From the NCBI GenBank assembly GCA_013176395.1, contig JABMLP010000016.1, positions 558,001 to 622,000 of the forward strand: a DNA stretch of 64,000 nucleotides, read 5' to 3'. This document shows, one piece after another, positions 22,301-32,240 of this stretch (positions are counted from its first letter, which is position 1; each line of letters opens with the position of its first letter). Made by a program: the position numbers and the translations under genes. The notes beneath the pieces were generated by a model, which saw nothing but the letters and a program-made list of their open reading frames with translations, was not told where the DNA came from and ran no database searches. Origin of the DNA: Venturia oleaginea. Lineage: Eukaryota > Ascomycota > Dothideomycetes > Venturiales > Venturiaceae.

Positions 22301-22797
22301 ATGCAGATTCCAGCACTCTCCATTTTGGCTTGCCTCACTCTCTTTTGATTTGTCAGTGCGCAATATTGCAAATATTCGCTTGCATCCCACTCATACGGAA
22401 CCGGATCTACCAGAATCGGCTCGTGAAAAACTATGGGAAAAATCCGGCAGAAGCACGAACAGCGACACTGACGGGAGTCGCATACTATACAGACGACCTC
22501 AGTAGTAACAACCAATTAGTAGGCAGGACAAGAACTCACTGTTGTGATGGTATCTTTTAGAACTCTGATATTCAGAGACTAGTAGGAGGTAATGGCCAAC
22601 TCTTTTATGTCACTTCCCACTCATCCATCAGTCTCAGGCCCAGGAATTGTGTATGGAACTTCGACTCTACCGAGGCCAACAACGGCTTCTTTGTCTTCAG
22701 CATCATCCCAACTGAGCGACGACTGGGTAGCCATTATCAGCATGATAGCCGCCAATTTCATTCAAGGAATAATACCAGCAACCCCAACCTTCGCTAG
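22301..22797 (+). pseudogene. Broken small secreted protein gene
   Basis: ATG at 22301 starts MQIPALSILACLTLF, a clear signal-peptide core, interrupted by TGA; the same frame continues FVSAQYCKYSLASHSYGTG with a good cleavage context (SAQ). A later frame has LTGVAYYTDDLSSNNQ and HCCDGIF. A further frame from about 22586 encodes QLFYVTSHSSISLRPRNC and VWNFDSTEANNGFFVFSI up to a TAG at 22795. These pieces look like one cysteine-containing secreted protein broken by a stop and two frame changes, or joined by introns I could not place. It has no similarity that I recognise to the intact secreted gene at 31.8 kb. Confidence 0.4.
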
Positions 22798-23604
22798 TAC
22801 GACGCGAATCACTTTTGAGGAGACTACTTCGAGCACGACCACATCTCAAACCTACCTCGATCAAACAACTAACGTATTCCACCACCGAGCCGGCCAAGCC
22901 ACCGAGCCGGCCACTTTTCCTTGGCACAGCCCTTATCTTCTTTAACACGTAATGTCTCAAGAATGCAACGCGATAGCTGTTCAAGAAGAAGGTAGAATTG
23001 ATCTCGCTCTTCAGGCTTATACCTCTGGCCAACTTCAAAGCCTACGGCGCGCTGCTACTGCCTTTAACGTTAAACACCAAAGGCTCTTTGATCGGCTCCG
23101 CGGAATCACCTCTCCATCTCAAACTCGCCCAAACTCTCATGAGCTTAATACGATAGAAGAGCAAACAATTATCCGATATATCCTCGATCTCGATTCGCGA
23201 GGATTCGCACCCCGGCTGTGTGAGGTTGCAGATATGACGGATAAACTACTGGGTATACGCGGTGGAGAGCCAGTAGGCAAAAACTGGGCTGAGAGATTCG
23301 TAACGCGCTCAGATGAGCTCAAAATAGCCTTCAATCGAGCAAAGGATAGGCAGAGGATACTACAGGAGGATCCAGAAGTAATTGGTGCGTGGTTCAAGCT
23401 AGTTGCAGATACTAAAGCCAAGTACGGCGTCCACGACGAGGATACGCCGAACTTTGACGAGATTGGCTTCCAAATGGGCGTTATTGGGTCAATGAAGGTC
23501 GTTACAGCCTCTGAAAGACGTACAAGGCCTGAACTCATCCAGCCGGGCGATCGCGAATGGGTTACGGTTATTCAGAGCATCTGCGCAGCTGGGTATGCGA
23601 CCCC

Positions 23605-23730
23605 TGTCAAAAGATAGATGAAGCAGACTGAAGTCTGAATTGATGTGTGGGCTATCCGCGTATTTATACAATTGAGACTCGCATTCGAGCTAGTACAAAT
23701 GAGGATAGAATGAAATGAGTTTATTTGACA
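23605..23730 (-). repeat. Copia 3' LTR (126 bp)
   Basis: Starts TGTCAAAAGATAG and ends TTTATTTGACA on the plus strand. Identical in sequence to 28747-28872. Confidence 0.95.
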
Positions 23731-23740
23731 GCCCCCCTGC
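23731..23740 (-). promoter_or_regulatory. Copia polypurine tract
   Basis: On the coding strand GCAGGGGGGC directly abuts the 3' LTR; such a run primes plus-strand DNA synthesis in LTR elements. Confidence 0.75.
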
Positions 23741-23888
23741 TTGAAGCAGACCAAAATTGTGTAAATGAAGTGAGTACACAAAAAACATCCCAGAGGGAGG
23801 AGGAGGTGCCAAAGGGGCAGAGAGAGAGACCGCCAGTAGGCTAACCGCATTGAGACGACGTACAGCTGAGGAAGCGTCGCCAATCGAC

Positions 23889-26800
23889 TCAGAATGAGGG
23901 CCAAGGTATCGCGTCAATTACGATTCCAAGTGCAGCCCTGAACAGCTCAAAAGTAGGCTTCGGTAGCCCTTTGGTGAGGCCGTCAGCAACCATCTTCGCA
24001 GTGCGTACATATTTGAGGATAATTGAACCATTGGCAACCTTCTCGCGGATCCAGTGTTCTTTGAGGTCCATGGCTTTGTTTCGGCCGTGAGATTGAGGGT
24101 TCTTTGCGAGGGCAATAGCTCCTTGGCTATCGGCGTAAATGACTGTAGTGGATGGACCAAATTCAGGGTTGATCTCGTGAAGCAATCGCTGCAGCCAGAT
24201 GGCTTCTTTCGCTGCATTCGTCTGACCAATGTATTCGACTTCGCAAGTAGAGAGTGATACCGTGGCTTTTCTCTTGGATTGCCAGCTAATTGCTGCACTG
24301 CCGATATTGAAAAGGTATCCGGAGGTTGATCTTTTTGTACCGACGTCACCGGCCCAGTCAGAGTCAGTGAATCCGACGAGGTTTTCGAGTTCGCCCTGAT
24401 AGACGAGTGATGCAGAGAGAGTGCCCTTGAGGTAACGAAAGATATCCTCGACGAGGGCCCAGTGTACTGCGTTCGGGTTGGCTGCATAGCGACTGACGAG
24501 GGAGACTGCAAAGGCGATATCTGGCCGTGTGCCTAGCATTGCATACATCAGTGACCCGACGGCAGACTGATATTTGGTTTTGAAGTAAGGGTCAGCAAGG
24601 TAACCTTCCTCCGCAGGTTCTGGCTTCGCAGATGGGTTGATTGGGATGGGTTTAGAGTGACAGTCGGTGAAGCCGTGATCCTCGAGAATCTTCGTGATGT
24701 ATGCAGTTTGATTGATGGAGATTGAGCGATTCTGGCGATCTCTGTGAAGCAACATTCCGAGATAGAACTTTGCCGGCCCTAGATCAGTCATCTGAAAACG
24801 CTTATTTAAGGCCTTTTTCAGGAGATTAATCTGTCGCATGTCGGGACCGATGAGCAGAAGATCGTCAAAATAGATAGCTACGAACAGCTGCCCTTTGTGG
24901 AACACACTAAAGTCGCTATCCAGCATCGAGAAGCCAAGGGAGACGAGGAAGGCGGAGAAGGTATCATACCAAACCCTCGGGGCTTGTTTGAGACCATACA
25001 GCGCTCGATTGAGTAGGCAATAGTCATGACCGATTTCGAAACCACGCGGTTGACAGACGTAGATACGTTCATCAATTTTGCCGTAGAGAAACGCGGTCTT
25101 GACGTCCATCTGCTCGATCTCCCAATCGAGGGAGGCAGCGATTGCAAACAGAGCTTTGTATGTCATCGGCTTCACCACAGAAGCGAAGGTATCGTGGAAG
25201 TCAATGCCGTATTGTTGCTCGAAACCTCTTACCACAAATCTGGCCTTGAATCGTAGAATAGCGCCATCGGTGCCGCGCTTTATTTTAAACACCCAATTAC
25301 CCGTCAGTGGCTTCACACCTGCTGGGAGCTTCGTGAGTGTCCAGACTTTATTCTCATCCATTGAGCGCATCTCATCGTTCATGGCCTTGAGCCACTGAGG
25401 GGCGTGAGGTGAGGTGATGGCTTGATTATAGGTTGTAGGTTCGAAGGGTTCAGGTGAAGTTGCTAGGCTTAAGAATGAGAGAAGGTAGTAAGCAGAGGCT
25501 TTTGCGACGTTCGCGTGAAAGGCCAGCGTGGCTTCAGTTCGAGTGAGGGTAATGGGAGCGCGATCGTGGGTAGGCTTGTATTCAGCCATGAGCTTCGTAA
25601 TCTCTATAGCTTTGTCAACTCCGTGTAATGATATGAACGAGTTCAAGCCAGCGGCCTCACGAGCGCGTTGACTTGGAAGATTGGGGCGGCGTGTTCTTGT
25701 CGCAAGAGAATGAGTGTCTCGCGGTGGCTCTGACCCCATTACTGATGGAGGGTCAGAGAGTCCTGATGAATCGGAGTGGTTGGAGGCCTCATCTTCATCA
25801 TTGATGGGAGGTTCAACGCGTTGAAGTGACGGAGAGCGCGAGATTAGTGACTTCGCAATGCCGTCAGAAGAAGGGTGATAGCAATGGCGCTTGCGCTTCT
25901 TTGACTCGTCGGCTTTAAAGGTTACTGTACGAATGAGGGCTCCAGTTGGTGTCAGAATCTTGTAGATACTATTACCTTCGAAGCCCACAAACGTGCCGTA
26001 GAATGAGCGATCTTTGAAACCCTTGGACTTCTTTGTAATGGCCCAACCCCCGCTGCCAAAGATGATGAAGTTCTCAAAGGTCGGTGCCATTCCATACCAT
26101 GCCTCGTAGATGGTCATTGAACCGCTGGGATGCATCATCCTCACGTGAACGTAGTTCGCATGAGCGTAGGCCAAAGGCCAGTACTTCGCTGGAAGTCTTG
26201 AGGCGATGAATGAGGGGTTGGCCATAGCCATGATAACTCCATTAAAGCGCTTGGCTTTTGGGTTCTGCTCAGGATTGTAGGGAGTTGTGCGATGATGTGT
26301 GATGCCCTGGGTAGCTAAGGTAGCCTAGCTCTCCTTGTCAACGTACTCTCCACCGTTGTCAGTGTGGTAGTAGTGAATCCGGAGGGTAGCGGTCTCATGG
26401 GTGAGCTTGAATTTCTGGAATAGCGGGAAGACTTCGTTTTCGTGCTTGATGAAGTGAACCTCCGAGTAGCCGGTGAAGTCGTCGATGAATGAGACTACAT
26501 ATAGCTCTCCGCGGAAGCCGCGTGTTGGGTAGGGACCAGTTACGTCCGAATGGATGATATCGAGTTTGAATCTCCCGCGAAGAAGATGTCCTGTGTGCGA
26601 AGCCCGCTTCATCTTACCACGCATACATGCTTCGCATGGTGGGTCTCGATTTACTGGCTTTGAGAGGTCCATTCCGGTGACCATTTTCTCTAGCGCACGA
26701 ACCCTTGGAGGGCTGATGTGTGCTAATCTTTCATGCCAAAGTTGCAAGGTGTCTGCATTAACAGCGGCAAAGGAGACTGGGTCTCGACGAAGATGGAGAG

Positions 26801-28253
26801 GGAAGACGCCATTGATGCGCCCTTTGTTGAGGAGTTGGTCGAAACTGAGTAGATTAACGCCGGCTTCAGGGCAATGTTCGACGCCCGTGAAGTCGACAGG
26901 TCTTGTAGAACCACTCGTAGTAGTTACCCAGAGGCGAACGGTTCCGGTACCGATGACTTTGGCGGTAGATCCAGAGAGACCATTGAACTGACGCTGTTCG
27001 AGGGGCGTGAGAGGTGTGTATTTGATGAATGCATCTCGATCCCAGGTAAGGTGTCTCCCACAAGCGCTATCAAGTAGCCACTGCTTCAGTAGTCCCTCCC
27101 ATGCAAACGAGTCCGAAGGTGGAGGCTTTATTGAGCGAGCCACGAGCGAAGGGACTTCATTCTTGGTAGAGGCTTCTTTGGCAGCTGAAGTGCCGGCCCT
27201 GGGGCGCTTGTTGTTATAGTTCTGATGATTCCGATGATTCTGATCTTGAGGTCTGCGGATGAAGCACTTGTTCTCGCCCTTGGTGTGGAACAGCTTGTTG
27301 CAGGAAGTACAATACTTTGCGTGCACTTTAGCAGTGTCTCCGATGACTTCCTTTGCGTAGATTCCGTTCTCAATCATGGTGAGAGGAGCAGCCAGTGCTG
27401 GTGCGAACATTGCGATATTTTCTTGGGCAGAGTGAGTCTTTTCTTCATTTCTGGCGCGGGCAACAGTCTCATCGAAAGAGATTGGTTCATTGTCACCAAC
27501 CTTGAGGATAGCGGCAGTCTGATTGAACGAGCTGATGAATGTGGTGAAGGCAGGGCCAAGGTTTCCGAGATAATGTTGGACGATGAATGGTCCTGGCAGC
27601 TCAATGCCGGAGTCTAGTTCTTTAAAAGCGCGAAGAAGTCGCCTGAATTCAGCCGTGTAGGCAGCAAGATCTGTAAAGTTGGTGTACGAGATGTCCTTCC
27701 ATTCTCTACACAGTTGCGAGAAGGTTCCAGCTCCTTGAGGCTTCAATCGGAGGAGAAGTTCATTTGTTAACTTCTGAACGGTGTCGTACTTGTCCTCATC
27801 TACAACCCATGATTCTGCTTCTATGCCGAGGCGAGTACAGATACCAGAGAGTGCAATCTCTTGAGAGTTGGTTCAAATGGTAACAGCCGCGGCCGCAGTG
27901 CTGGGTGGCGCCGAAGGATGTTTGACGAGGGATCTCCAGTTGTTGTGTAGCAAATATGTATTTACTAACTTGATCCATTGGGTGACAGAGTACCGATCTT
28001 CGAGCATCGGGATGTCTTTGATTCTGAAAGAACCGCCTTCAGACATAATTGAGATGGTTACCGAAGCAGGAAGTTTAGATTTGTTACCGACAGTGATGTG
28101 TACGGCCAGAGGTTTGAGATTGTTACTGTAGTTTGTACAGCCAGAGTAAAGGTCTTTTTGTTTGTTACCGACAGAAATGTGTACGGCCAGAGGTTTGAAA
28201 TTGTTACTGTAGTTTGTACAGCCAGAATAAAGGTCTTTTGGGAGCCACGGCAA
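23889..28253 (-). pseudogene. Copia gag-pol polyprotein with two in-frame stops
   Basis: One reading frame of about 1,455 codons runs from 28253 to 23889 and is broken only by TGA at 27873 and TAG at 26325. In order it shows: a gag-like N-terminus with a 27-residue tandem repeat; a zinc-binding CTSCNKLFHTKGENKC; a protease motif WLLDSACGRHLT; integrase HHCC (HERLAHIS...CEACMRGK) and core with HSDVTGPY and HTDNGGEY. Next is reverse transcriptase with QMDVKTAFLYG and FVAIYFDDLLL (YFDD in place of YVDD). Last is RNase H with GFTDSDWAGD and STCEVEY, ending near GLPKPTFE. The order protease-integrase-RT-RNase H is diagnostic of Copia. Both stops could come from C-to-T or G-to-A changes. Confidence 0.92.
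28081..28240 (-). repeat. 81-bp tandem duplication in Copia gag
   Basis: TTGTTACCGACAG recurs at 28081 and 28162. The period is 27 codons, so the gag N-terminus carries KDLYSGCTNYSNN...VGNK twice with a few substitutions. Confidence 0.85.
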
Positions 28254-28730
28254 TCAATGAGGATCTCTTTTGAGCAATAGGAAGGGCATGATGGTGAAGT
28301 CTCTGACGTTGAGGCGACTAAAGTGCGATAATAGAGTCGTAAAACGGGTCGTGCAGTTGCAGGAGCGGTTTTTAGGCGTCAATTATGGATCATTGGTAGG
28401 TCTCGACGCAAGGTAGTTCAGCTGCAGGCCTCGTATTGGTCTCAAGAGTCATTGATCGTGGTGGTGAGGCTGCAGAATGGTTAGCTCTCAATCATACTTG
28501 TGGAGATAGTTTTGTTTTGATGAAAATCCTGAGCCTTCAATAGACGGGAAAATGTTGATCCAAAGTATAGAGAGCTGTGATTGGCTGTATCACTTCAACT
28601 CCAAAGGGGTTTCCATGTAACTCGGCCAGATGTCCGATAATAATGCCAACTGCGCGGAGCCAAGCAAAGTCCTTGCGGTCTGCTACGTAGTAGGAGGTAA
28701 TTTGTATGGTGGGCACAGCGATAGCGCAAA

Positions 28731-28746
28731 GCCCGGGCTCATAACC
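28731..28746 (-). promoter_or_regulatory. Copia primer-binding site, half-tRNA type
   Basis: On the coding strand GGTTATGAGCCCGGGC directly follows the 5' LTR. Its complement contains GGGCTCATAACC, the anticodon arm of initiator tRNA-Met (anticodon CAT), and not a tRNA 3' end. Drosophila copia is known to prime from a cleaved half of the same tRNA. Confidence 0.65.
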
Positions 28747-28872
28747 TGTCAAAAGATAGATGAAGCAGACTGAAGTCTGAATTGATGTGTGGGCTATCCG
28801 CGTATTTATACAATTGAGACTCGCATTCGAGCTAGTACAAATGAGGATAGAATGAAATGAGTTTATTTGACA
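28747..28872 (-). repeat. Copia 5' LTR (126 bp)
   Basis: Identical to the 3' LTR at 23605-23730. Followed by the duplicated ACCCC and the resumed pogo frame. Confidence 0.95.
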
Positions 28873-29975
28873 ACCCCGCCATTCATTATCTGTAAAGGAC
28901 GCGTTCACATCTCTGCGTGGTATGAGGAGGCAGATATACCACGGAATTGGAAGCTCTCAGTCTCTGAGAACGGCTGGACAAACAACGCGCTTGGTCTTGG
29001 GTGATTGAAGCATTTTGACGCGTATACAAAGGCGCGGCAGGTGGGGGGGTACAGGCTGCTTATCTTGGACGGCCATGAGAGCCATTTCAGCCAGGATTTC
29101 AAGGACTACTGCCTCGAAAATAAGATCCTAACCCTCTGCATGCCACCGCACTCGTCGCATATACTCCAGCCCCTTGACGTGGTCTGCTTCTTGCCGTTAA
29201 AGCGCAAGTACTCCCGACGCATCTGGGACTTGGCGCGCCGACGCGTATACCATATCAACAAGGAAGGCTTTCTCCCTGCCTCTAAAGACGCGTTTTTCGG
29301 CGTGTTCACGGAAGAGAATTGTCGAAAGGCCTTTGAGGCAGTAGGGCTAGTCTCTATCAACGCGCAGGTAGTTTTGAATCGCCTTGAAGTACGGCTACGT
29401 ACCCCACCAGAAACCCATCTCCCAGAAACGCCGTGGCAGTCCAAGACTCCAAGTAATACTTATGAATTTGGATCCCAATCCAAGCTCGTAAGCGAGTCCT
29501 TTACTCGGTCACCAGTTACTGCGCAGGCAGGCTTTTCCCAGCTTGCCAAGGGCGCTGAATTGATGCTTCACCAAAACGCTCTACTTGTTGCGCGCAACCA
29601 CGAGCTTGAAGAGCAATTGCAGTAATGACGAAGCGAAAATCGCGTAAAAGGAAGCGGATGCAGCAAGGTGGTACTGTAGAGTATGGGACTGCAGCAGCGC
29701 GGGTAGCTGCTGAGCCGTCTGTTGCGCCTCAGGGATCAAAGAATACTCGTAGTAGTGGTGATCAAGAAACAGCCCGACCAACTCAAAGGCGCTGTGGGAA
29801 CTGCGGCGCGACTGGGCACAATGCGCGAACGTATAAAAAGGATATCGAGATATCTTCTGAATCAGATAGTAGCACGACGGACTTGGAATCTATTGTTGAT
29901 AGCGGTAAAATTGAAGAGTCGTAACATGAGTTGGTCGTGCCAAGGAAAAGTGGCCGGCTCGGTGGTGGAATACGT

Positions 29976-30000
29976 TAATAATAATAATAATAATAATAAT
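29976..30000. repeat. (TAA)n microsatellite at the pogo A right edge
   Basis: About eight TAA units start at the TA duplication that borders pogo A. Confidence 0.85.
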
Positions 30001-30296
30001 CGGATTTAACGTGGTATGTAATGGCTATTTGTCAAGAGTCGTAATAAGGAGGGCGCTTACCGTCTAAATGTTTTGGATTATTTCCCGCCCATATGTTGGA
30101 TTGCTGTGGTTCAATGGGCGAAGTGCCCTCAAGGCATGTATGTCGTTGAAACGGACTTCAAGATGGACGGTATACAGCTTCAAGCGACGCCGGTAAACTA
30201 GAATAGAGCAGGAGTATCAGCGACGCCTATTATACTTAGATCTACTTCTACAAGTATTAGCACTACCCCGGAGATTTCGTAGGTAGATTTAGGAAC
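30001..30296. other. Short intergenic stretch between elements
   Basis: No gene or repeat is evident. Confidence 0.4.
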
Positions 30297-31306
30297 CGGC
30301 TAATGACTGTACACCCACAATCATCGATTTTTCGGACTATTGCATACATGATTGCGACGATTGCAATTATTGTATGTTCAATGACTATTACATACATACA
30401 ATTCTGTAGCAATCAACACAATTAATATAGTTACAGTCAACACAGTGGAGGGCAACTTACCGTGCAAACTTCTGCTCAAAAACCCGATTTCAGCAACACC
30501 AACAACCTCAAATTACACCTATGGCGACACTATTATCAAGCCAGGCGCTGTCCCAGCGTTCTCAAAAACCTCCCGCACCTGAAGATATCCCTCTCTATCC
30601 AACGCTCCAGCTTGGAATGACTTTCGAGACTCTTGAGGAAGCCAAAAACCTCATTAATGACGCGATTGCGGCCGCCAATGAGTCTTTCAACGTTAGGAAC
30701 CGCAAGCCCCAGTTCTGGCAACTCGAATGCCGTGGTCGTGAGAAGCATACATGCCATTTCACAGTACGAGTAGCCCTCGTAGGCAAGCCAAAGGAGTGGA
30801 AGTTACGACAACTTAAGAAGCATACGTGTCCGCTATCCTGTGCATTCTGCGGCTCAAAAAACCATGAGTGACGCCTGCGATGCCAGCGAGGTTGGTAGGG
30901 ACATTGAGTTGTTATCGGAGAAAGAATGAGCGACTTTGAGGTCGCCGGCAGTATGTACAGCGGCCTTAGCACGGTTCTAAGCGAGATAATTGAGCCAAAA
31001 TGATGAATTTAATTGAGTTGAGTCGATTGCCGTGTAGTTTGAGTTTGTACATTATTCAAATGCGGTTTGCGCCATTCTATGGTGATGGTCGGCGTAATGC
31101 CCCTGAGATTGACTTCGATTACAGCAGCGACTCTATGCAATGAATGGCTGAACCTTCTGGCCTCAAACATATAATCAGTGACTATCGCATACAATTAATG
31201 ACTAAAACATACACGAATTTGTGTTCATGCCAAATGATTGTGGTAGTCATTGCATGTATGTGCTGGTCCGAAAAATCGATGATTGTGGGTGTACAGTTAT
31301 TAGCCG
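30297..31306 (+). mobile_element. MULE deletion derivative with about 40-bp inverted termini
   Basis: The left end CGGCTAATGACTGTACACCC continues through CACAATCATCGATTTTTCGGAC, and the right end is its inverse with a single difference (AATAACTG). The 1.0-kb interior carries a short coding region related to the N-terminal part of the MULE transposase at 33.7-35.5 kb, and lacks the catalytic core. I found no convincing 8-10 bp target duplication at these borders, so the exact ends may be slightly off. Confidence 0.7.
30521..30871 (+). CDS. Truncated MULE protein: FAR1-like N-terminal domain fused to a zinc-knuckle remnant (116 aa)
   Basis: The first 70 residues (DIPLYPTLQLGMTFETLEEA...NESFNVRN) align by eye with the start of the large MULE transposase (DRPPYPSLTIGMQFDSLEDG...HESFKVLN). 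A Cys/His segment (KHTCHFTVRV, KKHTCPLS) follows and corresponds to the WRKY-GCM1/FAR1-type DNA-binding domain. It then jumps to CAFCGSKNHE and stops; the next codons would add RLRCQ, so a CCHC-type knuckle is cut by TGA. The DDE and SWIM parts are missing. If expressed, it would bind transposon ends without cutting them, but that is conjecture. Confidence 0.6.
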   Translation: MATLLSSQALSQRSQKPPAPEDIPLYPTLQLGMTFETLEEAKNLINDAIAAANESFNVRNRKPQFWQLECRGREKHTCHFTVRVALVGKPKEWKLRQLKKHTCPLSCAFCGSKNHE

Positions 31307-31814
31307 AGAGCCATGGCAAGGATGCTAATTAACGTTCAATAACCCGGATACAATACTCCCTTTTTTCATTTGAAAATCAAAACTTGGCAGCTACCGACCC
31401 TCCCTATACAGTATACATTAATATCCCGGTAACCACAGTAGGGGCAAACCATTATGGGAATATTGTGCATTCCAGACAAACTCGTCACTTCGAGCACGGT
31501 CTAAAATAAAAGTGACAAGCCGAGAGCCCTCTTACCGGTCTCATTCCGTACCAAAGACGCTTGGCGAGGTCTAAGTAATACCGTATAAACTATCGAAAGT
31601 GGCAATTGGTACGAGGGTGTACTGGTGACATTGATCAAGTTTGCCAGCAAAACCGTGACACCCTTACGCATAGACGAAACTTGTATAGGAAATATTCCCC
31701 CTACCAATTGTTACTTTCGACAGCTGACACGGTATCCTTCGCAAGGCTGGTTCCGAAAAAGAAATCCTCCCCCCAAAACCCCCACCGACAAAAAGTATGC
31801 TCAGACTAGACCCT
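31307..31814. other. Intergenic, 3' flank of the secreted-protein gene
   Basis: Open frames here are short and without motif. I see no gene. Confidence 0.45.
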
Positions 31815-32240
31815 TCACCTCGGTACAAACTCTACAATGCTCGCAGGTTTGTTCACGCAATCTGGATCTTTCAGGACGTAAAGGTCTCCCGGGCCACACT
31901 CGAAGAAATGAGGACGACCACCATAACCAGCGTTGCACTGGACAATAACATGGAACGGTGTGCGTGAGTTACCAGTAACCTGAATATCGTCTCCTATGAT
32001 GACTGTGACTAAGCTTTAGTATATACTAAGAATGGTTCTTATTAAGGTCTTTTGCCTACCAACGTTTCCTCCATCACCGTGACATTGATAGATACTGCCG
32101 CTTCCGCTGCCGACCTTGGGACATCGCTCTTTCAGTGTCCAAGCCGTGGCCTTAAATGGTAGGGTTCGACAAGCGGCGCTCACAGTAGCTGGAAGTCCGA
32201 TGAGAACGAGAGCGGAAAAAATTGATGTTGTAAAATGCAT
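31815..32240 (-). CDS. Small secreted cysteine-rich protein (two exons, 124 aa)
   Basis: Exons 32060-32240 and 31815-32008 join in phase across a 51-nt intron with a GTAGGC donor and a TATACTAAAG branch region. The first 22 residues (MHFTTSIFSALVLIGLPATVSA) form a textbook signal peptide with cleavage at VSA-A. The mature part of about 100 residues has six cysteines (CRTL, RCPK, YQCHG, VQCNA, FECGP, PDCVN), enough for three disulfides. I recognise no enzymatic domain. It lies between a MULE derivative and an intact MULE, a setting typical of candidate effectors, but no function can be claimed. An upstream Met at 32267 is less likely, since it places polar residues before the hydrophobic core. 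Confidence 0.75.

Larger units (their letters stand above)
23605..28872 (-). mobile_element. Ty1/Copia LTR retrotransposon
   Basis: A 5,268-bp element in minus orientation with 126-bp LTRs (TGTCAAA...TTTGACA) that are identical to each other, flanked by a 5-bp target duplication ACCCC (23600-23604 and 28873-28877). It lies inside the pogo A transposase gene. The gag-pol frame, a purine-rich tract next to the 3' LTR and a primer-binding site next to the 5' LTR are all present. Identical LTRs point to a recent insertion. Confidence 0.95.
22952..29924 (+). pseudogene. pogo/Fot DDE transposase A, split by Copia and decayed
   Basis: The first part (22952-23604) has a psq-like helix-turn-helix (LRRAATAFNVKHQRLFDRL), a CENP-B-like second DNA-binding domain, and NFDEIGF with the first catalytic Asp. 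After the Copia element the same frame resumes at 28878 (PFIICKGRVHISAWYE), confirming a simple insertion. It then meets TGA at 29002 where relatives have Trp (compare GLHWLK in element B). Downstream are LLILDGHESHFS (second Asp) and PHSSHILQPLDV (third Asp). A one-base loss near 29618 separates the C-terminal part, which carries a zinc knuckle CGNCGATGHNARTY whose last Cys is now Tyr. So it was already degenerating and is certainly non-functional. Confidence 0.85.
22872..29975 (+). mobile_element. pogo/Fot element A, interrupted by a Copia insertion
   Basis: Inverted termini begin ACGTATTCCACCACCGAGCC at 22872 and are mirrored at the right end (29975). Both ends are flanked by TA, the pogo-family target duplication. 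The left terminus has an extra internal copy of CACCGAGCCGGCC. Without the 5.3-kb Copia the element is about 1.83 kb, normal for Fot-like elements, and holds one transposase gene. The right flank is an (AAT)n tract. Confidence 0.85.

Noticed and set aside
21821..22348. Plus-strand 175-codon frame
   Set aside because: No domain or signal peptide, and its end overlaps in another frame with the secreted-protein remnant.
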